From Chitinophagaceae bacterium (lineage in GTDB: Bacteria; Bacteroidota; Bacteroidia; Chitinophagales; Chitinophagaceae): DNA of 5,610 bases. Position numbers and translations under genes: made by a program. Below are positions 1 to 5,610 of the stretch, piece by piece. The DNA lies in the NCBI GenBank assembly GCA_947481355.1, contig CANKGM010000148.1, positions 1-5,610 on the forward strand, read 5' to 3'. Numbering within the stretch: position 1 is the stretch's first letter; every line of letters starts with the position of its first letter. The notes below the pieces were generated by a model. That model saw only the letters and a list, made by a program, of their open reading frames with translations, ran no database searches and was not told the DNA's origin.

Positions 1-1
1 A

Positions 2-862
2 GCTGCGATAGATAAACAAATTGACATCAATACACTAGGAAAAAGACTTTCCTTTTTCTTTAATGCACATAATAATCTATTTGAAGAAGTTGCAAAATTT
101 AGAGCTGCGAGGAAAATATGGGCAGGTATCATGAAAGAGCTTGGCGCTACTGATCCCAAAGCGATGATGCTTCGTTTTCATGCGCAAACTGGGGGAAGTA
201 CCCTTACCCAACAACAACCACAAAACAATATTGCAAGAGTAACAATCCAAGCATTAGCTGCTGTATTAGGTGGAACACAATCGCTCCATACAAATGGCTA
301 TGATGAAGCCCTAAGTTTACCTACAGAAGAAGCTGCACAAATTGCATTACGCACCCAACAAATAATCGCATTTGAAAGTGGTATTGCAGACACTGCAGAT
401 CCGTTAGGTGGTTCTTTTTTTGTAGAATCGCTAACTGACTCTATTGAAGATAAAGCACTTGAGCTGATTGAACAGATTGACAACATGGGTGGAAGCGTTC
501 GTGCAATTGAAGAGGGTTTTATGCAGCAACAGATTGCAGAAAGCGCCTATGCATATCAGCAAGCGATTGAATCAAATGAAAAAGTCATTGTAGGGGTAAA
601 CAGTTTTGTAACCAATAATGAAAAGGAACCTTCATCTATCCAAATAGACGAGTCCATTAGAGCAATACAAACTAAGAAATTAACAGGTCTGAAAAATACA
701 CGAGATCAACATGAAGCAGCACGATGTCTTCGCCAACTTAAAGATGCTGCTAACGGTGAAGCAAACCTTATGCCTTTCATTATAGAAGCCGTTGAATGCC
801 ATTGTACGCTTGGAGAAATTTCAGATACCCTACGATCAGTATTTGGAGAGCACCAACAATAG
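2..862 (+). CDS. Acyl-CoA mutase large subunit, methylmalonyl-CoA mutase family (3' part; B12-binding domain absent)
   Basis: The frame is open from base 2 to the TAG at 860-862 and gives 286 residues; the 5' end lies outside the window. The product is the C-terminal half of the catalytic TIM-barrel domain of coenzyme B12-dependent acyl-CoA mutases, which rearrange the carbon skeleton of substrates such as methylmalonyl-CoA to succinyl-CoA in the cytosol. Visible signatures, numbered from the window edge, are FHAQTGGSTLT (59-69), NNIARVT (75-81), GGTQSLHTN (90-98, with the active-site-region His96) and ADPLGGS. GGSTLT in place of the GWSLT of fused mutases is usual in the split type, which has a separate small B12-binding subunit. 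The protein ends in VFGEHQQ, where fused enzymes continue into the B12 domain, so it needs a partner encoded elsewhere. The residue that separates methylmalonyl- from isobutyryl-type substrates (Arg207 in the Propionibacterium enzyme) lies upstream, so the exact substrate is open. Family assignment is firm; specificity is not. Confidence 0.93.
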   Translation, partial: AAIDKQIDINTLGKRLSFFFNAHNNLFEEVAKFRAARKIWAGIMKELGATDPKAMMLRFHAQTGGSTLTQQQPQNNIARVTIQALAAVLGGTQSLHTNGYDEALSLPTEEAAQIALRTQQIIAFESGIADTADPLGGSFFVESLTDSIEDKALELIEQIDNMGGSVRAIEEGFMQQQIAESAYAYQQAIESNEKVIVGVNSFVTNNEKEPSSIQIDESIRAIQTKKLTGLKNTRDQHEAARCLRQLKDAANGEANLMPFIIEAVECHCTLGEISDTLRSVFGEHQQ

Positions 863-863
863 A

Positions 864-1244
864 TCAAATAGATCGAACATAGAACTCATTGAATTCTGTC
901 CTAAAGTTACAAATCTCATCTTCATACTGCTCAAACTTTTCTCGCAATCCCATATGATGAGATGACTGCAGTGTTCTATCTAACCTATTATCAAAGGCTG
1001 GCTCAAATTCAAGCTCCTCAATGTGTGCAGAAACCCTATTGTTTAATTCTCCTAAGAATTCCCTCAAATGATTGAGCTTTTCATTGAAGAGATTTAACTT
1101 TTTTTCAAAAGGACCTGTTGCATCACATTCACTTAGGGCATTGAGTCTGCTTTTTATGATATCTAAATAAGAATGATAGAAATCAATGGCATTAAGCCAG
1201 TCGAAATGTTCTGCTTGCTGTGGGGAAGTTTCGGTGATCATCAT
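864..1244 (-). CDS. Hypothetical small helical protein, function unknown
   Basis: I do not recognise a named family. The gene runs from an ATG at 1242-1244 (a second ATG follows directly) to a TGA at 864-866 and encodes about 126 residues. The frame can be extended to a TTG at 1292, but that would add a Cys-rich stretch (SACLCDLG) through the repeat region, so I prefer the ATG. The protein is rich in Glu, Asn, Leu and Phe, has few Gly or Pro, and shows no signal peptide or membrane segment. Its heptad-like pattern suggests three or four amphipathic helices: WLNAIDFYHSYLDIIKSRL, then a helix around EKLNHLREFLGELNNRV, then LREKFEQYEDEICNFRTEF. This resembles in outline a group of uncharacterised Bacteroidota proteins of about 130 residues, but that is recollection, not a search. 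It lies 87 bases downstream of the ABC-F gene on the same strand, so co-transcription is possible. Base composition and codon use look like the neighbours. Confidence 0.75.
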   Translation of the reverse strand: MMITETSPQQAEHFDWLNAIDFYHSYLDIIKSRLNALSECDATGPFEKKLNLFNEKLNHLREFLGELNNRVSAHIEELEFEPAFDNRLDRTLQSSHHMGLREKFEQYEDEICNFRTEFNEFYVRSI

Positions 1245-1282
1245 ATGCTTGAGTTTGAGACCAAGGTCGCATAAACAAGCAC

Positions 1283-1327
1283 TATACGTCAATGACTATT
1301 GTCAATCTATACTATGATATACGTCAA
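1283..1327. repeat. TTGAC repeat cluster (paired TATACGTCAA direct repeats)
   Basis: The 10-base sequence TATACGTCAA occurs exactly at 1283-1292 and again at 1318-1327. A further GTCAA lies at 1301-1305, giving three TTGAC elements on the minus strand. Two small dyads overlap here: GTCA-A-TGAC at 1288-1296 and TGAC-TATT-GTCA at 1293-1304. The cluster fills most of the gap between the stop of the ABC-F gene and the start of the small unknown gene. It could be an operator or part of a promoter for the small gene, but no clear TAnnTTTG box accompanies it. The repeats are seen directly; the regulatory role is inferred. Confidence 0.4.
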
Positions 1328-1331
1328 CCAA

Positions 1332-2957
1332 CTAATTATACATTTCATCCCTCAATTGCTGAACACGCTTATCGGCTAGGTATTCGTCAAACGACATGAG
1401 TCTATCGATTGAACCCTTAGGAGTCAACTCAATAATACGATTAGCCACCGTTTCCATAAATGTATGGTCATGAGATGTAAGCAAAACGATACCCGGAAAA
1501 TTCATACATCCTTCGTTAAAGCTTTGAATGCTTTCAAGGTCTAAGTGATTGGTCGGCTGATCCAGTACAATACAATTTGGACTTTGCAACATCATCCTAC
1601 TCACCATACACCGAACTTTTTCACCTCCGCTCAACACTTTCGTTTTCTTTTGAATATCATCACCACTGAAAAGCATTTTGCCAAGGAACCCACGTAGAAA
1701 TGGTTCATCTGCATCCGTTACATGGGATGGAACAAATTGCCTTAACCATTCTAATAATGTCAAATCATTATTGAAATATTGTCCATTTTCAACTGGCAAG
1801 TAAGATCGCGTAATGGTAGTACCCCATTCGTATTTACCTGAATCTGGTGCAACGGCATCATTGATGATTTCAAAGAATGAAGTGATCGCCAAAGGATCTC
1901 GACTTACAAATGCAATCTTCTCTCCTTTGTTTATAGAGAAATTGACCTTATCAAATAACACACGACCATCTACTTTTTTCGACAACCCTTCTACACTTAG
2001 GATTTGGTTTCCAACTTCTCTTAGGGGTTGAAAAATAATTCCTGGATATTTTCTATTTGATGGTTCTATCTCATCAATGGTAAGTTTTTCGAGGGCTTTC
2101 TTTCTTGATGTTGCCTGTTTCGATTTAGATGCATTCGCACTGAAACGAGCGATGAAGTCGAGCAAGGCCTGACGCTTATCTTCCGTCTTCTTATTCTTGT
2201 CATTTATCTGACGAGCCATTAATTGAGATGACTCATACCAGAATGTATAGTTACCAGTGAAAATTTTAATTTTCTGTCTGTCAACGTCTGCCACATGTGT
2301 GCAAACCGCGTCTAAAAAGTGCCTATCGTGACTCACAACCAACACGATGTTTTCATAATCTGCTAAGAAATTCTCCAACCAGCCTATGGTTTCAATATCC
2401 AAACCATTTGTAGGTTCATCTAGTAATAAAATATCAGGATTTCCGAATAAGGCTTGAGCTAATAATACACGAACCTTCATATTCGAAGGCATGTCTTTTA
2501 AGAGTGTTTGGTGCATTGCTTCCTTTACACCAAGATCACTTAAAAAGGTAGCAGCATCACTTTCCGCAGTATATCCACCCATTTCTCCGAATTCAGACTC
2601 TAATTCTCCCGCACGAATTCCATCTTCTTCTGAAAAATCTTCTTTAGCATAAATTTTTTCACGCTCTTGGGTGATAGCCCACATTTTTTTATGCCCCATT
2701 AAAACGGTGTTCAATACAGTTTGCTCATCAAACTGAAATTGGTTCTGATTCAATACAGCCAATCTTTCTCCAGGAGTAATTTCAATTGTTCCTTTATTTG
2801 GCTCTATCTCACCACTAAGTATTTTCAAGAAAGTACTTTTACCAGCACCGTTGGCACCAATAACACCATAACAGTTTCCTTTTACAAAACTTAAGTTTAC
2901 CTCGTCAAAAAGGACTCTTTTGCCATACGCAAGGGTTATATTACGAGCACTAATCAT
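1332..2957 (-). CDS. ABC-F family ATPase, YbiT-like, with one degenerate ATP site
   Basis: This 541-residue protein has two ABC ATPase domains in tandem and no membrane segments, the layout of ABC-F proteins, which bind the ribosomal E site and influence translation. It resembles E. coli YbiT (about 530 residues) along its length, including RFSANASKS and QATSRKKALEKL in the inter-domain linker (about 238-310). Domain 1 has an intact Walker A, GANGAGKST (34-42), Walker B ILLLDEPTN (176-184, catalytic Glu181) and switch His210, but its signature is degenerate (DMPSNMKVR, 155-163). Domain 2 has an intact signature LSGGEK (442-447) and His496, but its Walker A position reads VSRDPLAITS (351-360) with no GKS/T, and its Walker B is LDQPTNHLD with Gln467 replacing the catalytic Glu. 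All losses fall in the same composite site. The ATG at 2957 follows an A-rich leader and a Bacteroidota-type promoter. An antibiotic-resistance role cannot be excluded from sequence, but the YbiT-like features favour a housekeeping factor. Confidence 0.93.
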   Translation of the reverse strand: MISARNITLAYGKRVLFDEVNLSFVKGNCYGVIGANGAGKSTFLKILSGEIEPNKGTIEITPGERLAVLNQNQFQFDEQTVLNTVLMGHKKMWAITQEREKIYAKEDFSEEDGIRAGELESEFGEMGGYTAESDAATFLSDLGVKEAMHQTLLKDMPSNMKVRVLLAQALFGNPDILLLDEPTNGLDIETIGWLENFLADYENIVLVVSHDRHFLDAVCTHVADVDRQKIKIFTGNYTFWYESSQLMARQINDKNKKTEDKRQALLDFIARFSANASKSKQATSRKKALEKLTIDEIEPSNRKYPGIIFQPLREVGNQILSVEGLSKKVDGRVLFDKVNFSINKGEKIAFVSRDPLAITSFFEIINDAVAPDSGKYEWGTTITRSYLPVENGQYFNNDLTLLEWLRQFVPSHVTDADEPFLRGFLGKMLFSGDDIQKKTKVLSGGEKVRCMVSRMMLQSPNCIVLDQPTNHLDLESIQSFNEGCMNFPGIVLLTSHDHTFMETVANRIIELTPKGSIDRLMSFDEYLADKRVQQLRDEMYN

Positions 2958-2985
2958 CTTAGTTTATTTTTTTTCTTTTAGGCTG

Positions 2986-2993
2986 CAAAGTTA
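2986..2993 (-). promoter_or_regulatory. Bacteroidota-type -7 promoter box of the ABC-F gene
   Basis: Read on the minus strand this is TAACTTTG followed by CA, a full match to the Bacteroidota TAnnTTTG -7 element. About 18 bases further upstream, at 3012-3015, the minus strand reads TTCG, a three-of-four match to the -33 TTTG. Transcription would start near 2979, leaving a leader of about 20 bases that is almost all A (2958-2980). This suits Bacteroidota translation initiation, which relies little on a Shine-Dalgarno site. Confidence 0.6.
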
Positions 2994-3007
2994 AACTATT
3001 TGGGCCT

Positions 3008-3022
3008 TTTACGAAGCGTAAA
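3008..3022. promoter_or_regulatory. Perfect dyad TTTACG-AAG-CGTAAA over the ABC-F -33 region (possible operator)
   Basis: A six-base inverted repeat with a three-base centre, TTTACG (3008-3013) and CGTAAA (3017-3022), lies in the divergent intergenic region. A third half-site, TTTAC, follows at 3031-3035. The dyad covers the likely -33 element of the ABC-F promoter, where a bound repressor would block RNA polymerase. No run of T follows on either strand, so it does not look like an intrinsic terminator. The repeat is seen directly; the operator role is inferred. Confidence 0.4.
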
Positions 3023-3122
3023 GTTCAAGGTTTACAGCAAGATTATAGCAAAAATTAAACTTTTAGAAAAACTATTATGAATTAAGTTGAATTAGTTAAT
3101 TTCCGCTCTAAATACAAGACAA

Positions 3123-4433
3123 ATGAGCATTAAGTCGATATTCCCCTTTTGCATCCTATTGCTTTCCGTAACACTAGCTTCAGCCCAAACACCGATACAA
3201 AATATAGTGGATACTAAAGCGCACGCTATTTCACCAAAACTGATTGAATGGAGACGACATATACATCAAAATCCTGAGTTAGGAAACCGTGAGTTCAAGA
3301 CAATGGAATATATCGCTGCACACCTCAAGTCGCTTGGATTAGAAGTAACTACAGGCGTAGCCAAAACCGGCATAGTGGCTATTTTAAAAGGTGGAAAACC
3401 CGGTCCAGTCATTGCACTAAGAGCAGATATCGATGCATTACCTGTAAAAGAACGAGTTGATGTTCCTTATAAATCTACTGTGGTTACTGAATATAATGGC
3501 AACCCCGTTTCTGTAATGCATGCATGCGGACATGATACCCATATTTCTATACTCATGGGAACAGCAGAAGTTCTCTCATCAATGAAGAAGGATATAGCAG
3601 GAACAGTGAAATTCTTTTTCCAACCTGCAGAAGAAGGTGCCCCTGTTAATGAAGAAGGTGGTGCAGCACTGATGATAAAAGAAGGAGTATTGGAAAACCC
3701 AAAAGTAGATGCTGTATTTGGCTTGCATATTGCCTCTGAATTGGAAATCGGAAAAATAAAATATGTACCTGGTGCCATGATGGCATCCTCTGATTGGTTC
3801 ACCATAAAAATCAAAGGAAAACAAACCCATGGATCAACACCATGGACAGGCATTGATCCTATTGTAGTGGGAACACAAATCATTAATAATCTACAAACCA
3901 TTGTTAGCAGACAAGAGGACCTCACCATTGCCCCAGTAGTCATCACCGTAGGTAAATTTCATAGTGGGGTAAGAGCCAACATCATTCCAGAATATGCAGA
4001 ACTTGAAGGAACAATCCGAACGCTTGATAGTAAAATGCAAAAAGACGTTCATGTGAAAATGAAAAAAATTGTACAAAATATTGCAGAATCATGGGGCGCA
4101 GAAATTGAATGCAACATTGAAACTAAAACATTGGTTACATATAATAGCCCATCACTTGTAAACATGATGGTCCCATCTTTAGAGCGGGCAACAGGAAAAG
4201 AGAATACATCACAAGGGCGTTGGACAACTGGCGCAGAGGACTTTTCTTATTTTGGTGAAAAAACGCCTGCATTCTTTTTCAATTTAGGTGGTATGCCAAA
4301 GGGATTGAATCCAGAAAAAGCAGCACCACATCATACTCCTGACTTTTTCATTGATGATAGCATGCTGGATGTTGGTGTAAAAGCATTCTGCAATATCGTA
4401 TTTGATTATGCTACTTTGAAATCAAAAAAATAA
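3123..4433 (+). CDS. Exported M20D-family metallo-amidohydrolase (N-acyl amino acid / peptide-conjugate hydrolase)
   Basis: This 436-residue protein belongs to peptidase family M20, subfamily D, which includes N-acyl-L-amino acid amidohydrolases, hippurate hydrolase and plant IAA-amino acid hydrolases. These enzymes cleave an amide bond using a two-metal centre. Residues 1-21 form a Sec signal peptide: a Lys near the start, the hydrophobic stretch FPFCILLLSVTLA, and an ASA-Q cleavage site. No lipobox Cys is present, so a soluble periplasmic or secreted enzyme is expected. The mature protein starts with the typical IEWRRHIHQNPELG (41-54). Metal-site residues by family pattern are Cys135 and His137 (in HACGHDTH), Glu171 with the preceding catalytic Glu170 (QPAEEG), His202 (GLH) and His404 (PHHTPDF). 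The dimerisation domain lies roughly at 215-335 and includes His236 (KQTHGSTPW). Length is a little above the cytosolic family norm, as the signal peptide explains. The gene ends in tandem stops, TAATGA. The A-rich sequence before the ATG supports this start. The substrate cannot be told from sequence. Confidence 0.93.
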   Translation: MSIKSIFPFCILLLSVTLASAQTPIQNIVDTKAHAISPKLIEWRRHIHQNPELGNREFKTMEYIAAHLKSLGLEVTTGVAKTGIVAILKGGKPGPVIALRADIDALPVKERVDVPYKSTVVTEYNGNPVSVMHACGHDTHISILMGTAEVLSSMKKDIAGTVKFFFQPAEEGAPVNEEGGAALMIKEGVLENPKVDAVFGLHIASELEIGKIKYVPGAMMASSDWFTIKIKGKQTHGSTPWTGIDPIVVGTQIINNLQTIVSRQEDLTIAPVVITVGKFHSGVRANIIPEYAELEGTIRTLDSKMQKDVHVKMKKIVQNIAESWGAEIECNIETKTLVTYNSPSLVNMMVPSLERATGKENTSQGRWTTGAEDFSYFGEKTPAFFFNLGGMPKGLNPEKAAPHHTPDFFIDDSMLDVGVKAFCNIVFDYATLKSKK

Positions 4434-4479
4434 TGAGTCCTTTAAGGTAATCAGGAAGATTATAGAGAGTGAATTAACG

Positions 4480-5154
4480 TTACGCTCTAGCTCCAAACAA
4501 CAAACTTCCAACCCGTATTAAGTTACTGCCTTCAGATATAGCCAATTCATAATCACCACTCATCCCCATTGATAGTACTGAGAAGCTATTTTTATCAACG
4601 TCTACTCTACTTCGAATTTCTTCATGCAATAATTTCAATGAACTAAATTCATTTCGTACTTCTTCCTGATTGGCAGTAAAAGAAGCCATTCCCATCAGTC
4701 CGCATAGCTCAATATTCGAAAAACTTGTCTCCACAAAAACATGTGTTATAGCTTGTCTTGCCTCAATTAAATCAAATCCAAACTTGGTCTCCTCTTTGGC
4801 AATATGCACTTGAAGCAGGCATTTAATTTTTCTTTTAATTTTCTCTCCCTCCTTATTAACAACTTCAAGGAGTTTCACACTATCCACTCCATGTATAAGG
4901 TAAACAAAAGGGGCAATCAGTTTAACTTTATTAGATTGTAAATGTCCAATAAAATGCCAACGAATATCTTTAGGAAGTGATTCGTGCTTTTTAATCAACT
5001 CCTGTACATAATTTTCGCCAAAATCACGCTGCCCCAAATTGTATAATGCTAGAATATCTTCTTCTGACTTTGTTTTGGAAACCGCAACCAACAATACTCC
5101 TGCTGCATCTGACTTAGCCTTTAACATGTTGAATGCCTCTGTATTTATAGCCAT
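4480..5154 (-). CDS. yggS: YggS/PLPHP family pyridoxal phosphate-binding protein
   Basis: This 224-residue cytosolic protein is the bacterial PLP homeostasis protein (YggS, YlmE, human PLPBP). It is a single TIM-barrel-like domain that binds pyridoxal 5'-phosphate through a lysine, has no known catalytic activity, and affects vitamin B6 and amino-acid balance. The diagnostic motifs occur in order: VAVSKTKS with PLP-binding Lys27, FGENYVQE (45-52), WHFIGHLQSNK (66-76), LLQVHIAKEETKFGF (113-127), GLMGMA (152-157), and SMGMSGDYELAISEGSNLIR (195-214) followed by VGSLLFG, which forms the phosphate-binding end. Length is near the family norm, with a slightly short N-terminus. The ATG at 5152-5154 is preceded two codons upstream by an in-frame TGA, so no earlier ATG start is available. 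It converges on the amidohydrolase gene, 46 bases away. In many bacteria yggS sits near cell-division or proC genes; here it stands alone. Completeness and all key residues suggest a working gene. Confidence 0.95.
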   Translation of the reverse strand: MAINTEAFNMLKAKSDAAGVLLVAVSKTKSEEDILALYNLGQRDFGENYVQELIKKHESLPKDIRWHFIGHLQSNKVKLIAPFVYLIHGVDSVKLLEVVNKEGEKIKRKIKCLLQVHIAKEETKFGFDLIEARQAITHVFVETSFSNIELCGLMGMASFTANQEEVRNEFSSLKLLHEEIRSRVDVDKNSFSVLSMGMSGDYELAISEGSNLIRVGSLLFGARA

Positions 5155-5360
5155 CAGTCAAATGAATTAAGTAATGAAAAATAATATCAACAAAAATAGC
5201 TATTCCGCAACATCAAATTTATGAAATACAAGAGCCAAAAGAAAATAAAACCTATAATTGTGCTAAGCCTAATCTAGATAAGATATATAATTACTCGAAA
5301 AAATGATTTAATGTTTTTTTTACACCAAGCAATGCTATAAATTAGACTTGAATACTTCAC
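5155..5360. other. AT-rich divergent intergenic region between yggS and the CDF transporter gene
   Basis: These 206 bases hold no coding frame of note and no recognisable RNA gene. They should contain the promoters of both flanking genes. On the minus strand one fair candidate for yggS is present (see 5191-5217). On the plus strand nothing clear is seen for the transporter gene. An eight-base T run lies at 5314-5321. Confidence 0.6.
5191..5217 (-). promoter_or_regulatory. Possible yggS promoter (TTTG-N15-TATTTTTG)
   Basis: On the minus strand TATTTTTG (5198-5191) matches the Bacteroidota -7 consensus TAnnTTTG, and TTTG (5217-5214) lies 15 bases upstream as a possible -33 element. The spacing is shorter than usual for this promoter class, and matches are easily found by chance in DNA this rich in A and T. 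The position, about 37 bases before the ATG, is suitable. Confidence 0.3.
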
Positions 5361-5610
5361 ATGAAAAGAACACTTCCAGAGTTAAACTATAGACTTCAAC
5401 GCTTTGTAGCTGCAGTCGCCGTTATACTCTTTGTATTAAAAATTATTGCATGGTGGCTAACCCAATCTGTAGCTGTTCTTACTGATGCATTAGAAAGCAC
5501 GGTAAATGTGGTGGCAGGTTTTATAAGTTTATATAGTTTATATATTGCTGCAAAGCCACGTGACAAAGAACATCCTTATGGGCATGGAAAGGCAGAGTTT
5601 GTTTCAGCAG
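5361..5610 (+). CDS. Cation diffusion facilitator (CDF) metal transporter, N-terminal part
   Basis: The ATG at 5361 opens a frame that reaches the right edge and gives 83 residues. The product matches the N-terminus of CDF inner-membrane transporters, which export divalent metals such as Zn, Fe or Mn in exchange for protons. A first membrane helix covers about residues 15-33 (FVAAVAVILFVLKIIAWWL). A second covers about 37-62 and carries SVAVLTDALESTVNVVAG. The family's cytoplasmic loop motif follows: KPRDKEHPYGHGKAEFVSA (65-83). In well-studied zinc transporters the second helix carries a metal-binding HxxxD or DxxxD pair; here the matching positions are Glu45 and Asn49. I recall DALES..N as typical of one bacterial CDF branch, so this may alter metal preference rather than mean loss of function. 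An in-frame TGA four codons upstream (5349-5351) fixes the start at this ATG. The remaining four helices and the C-terminal domain lie outside the window, so the metal transported cannot be assigned. Confidence 0.9.
   Translation, partial: MKRTLPELNYRLQRFVAAVAVILFVLKIIAWWLTQSVAVLTDALESTVNVVAGFISLYSLYIAAKPRDKEHPYGHGKAEFVSA

Noticed and set aside
298..486. Minus-strand frame of 62 codons inside the mutase gene
   Set aside because: It is an antisense shadow of a conserved coding stretch, with a Ser-rich low-complexity product.
2..862. Mutase as a truncated pseudogene
   Set aside because: The stop falls at the known domain boundary and all visible motifs are intact, as in split B12-dependent mutases.
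1245..1292. Extension of the small unknown gene to a TTG start at 1292 (142 residues)
   Set aside because: The added residues are unlike the rest of the protein and would run the coding frame into the repeat cluster, while a double ATG is available at 1241-1244.
1813..2031. Plus-strand frame of 72 codons inside the ABC-F gene
   Set aside because: It is antisense to a well-supported coding region and has no recognisable content.
3123..3190. Amidohydrolase as a lipoprotein because of Cys10 near the N-terminus
   Set aside because: Cys10 sits at the start of the hydrophobic core without a lipobox before it, and a clean ASA-Q signal peptidase I site follows.
3467..3946. Long minus-strand open frames inside the amidohydrolase gene (also 3579-3830 and 3891-4076)
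   Set aside because: They lie wholly within a gene with all its family motifs, and their translations are Phe/Cys/Ser-rich with no recognisable domain.
4439..4447. CCTTTAAGG palindrome between the amidohydrolase and yggS genes, as a shared terminator
   Set aside because: The centre is a single base, too short for a hairpin loop, and no T run follows. No terminator was seen in this 46-base gap.
5298..5321. A run followed by a T run, resembling a terminator
   Set aside because: The possible stem is only A-T pairs with no GC core, and there is no upstream plus-strand gene nearby for it to end.
5343..5350. TAGACTTG as a -7 box for the CDF transporter gene
   Set aside because: It has one mismatch, no -33 partner at a suitable distance, and would place the transcript start only a few bases before the ATG.

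Overview
The window is AT-rich chromosomal DNA that looks like Bacteroidota. Three things suggest this: a TAACTTTGCA promoter element of the Bacteroidota -7 type, A-rich leaders instead of Shine-Dalgarno sites before two of the genes, and an ABC-F protein whose second Walker B reads DQPTNHLD, a form I associate with this phylum. The class cannot be fixed from the sequence. I see no tRNA, rRNA, CRISPR array, insertion sequence or prophage signal, and the content is mostly housekeeping metabolism.

Layout, left to right. (1) 2-862 (+): the 3' part of a coenzyme B12-dependent acyl-CoA mutase large subunit (methylmalonyl-CoA mutase family). The gene enters from the left edge and stops at the boundary where fused enzymes continue into the B12-binding domain. 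(2) 864-1244 (-): a small, helical, charged protein of unknown function that converges on the mutase with one base between the stop codons. (3) 1283-1327: a cluster of TTGAC repeats between the small gene and the next gene upstream. (4) 1332-2957 (-): a YbiT-like ABC-F ATPase, a cytosolic ribosome-associated family, with one canonical and one degenerate ATP site. (5) 2958-3122: a divergent intergenic region with a recognisable promoter for the ABC-F gene and a perfect dyad, TTTACG-AAG-CGTAAA, over its -33 region. (6) 3123-4433 (+): an exported M20D metallo-amidohydrolase. (7) 4480-5154 (-): a YggS/PLPHP pyridoxal-phosphate-binding protein. (8) 5155-5360: an AT-rich divergent intergenic region. 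(9) 5361-5610 (+): the N-terminal 83 residues of a cation diffusion facilitator (CDF) metal transporter, cut by the right edge.

The genes do not form one pathway. Strands alternate, so most genes are probably separate transcription units. The only same-strand neighbours are the ABC-F gene and the small unknown gene, which may be co-transcribed across an 87-base gap. I found no clear new biological system. The points most worth a second look are the way all the ABC-F degeneracies fall in one composite ATP site, the dyad at the ABC-F promoter, the TTGAC repeat cluster, and the unknown small protein.
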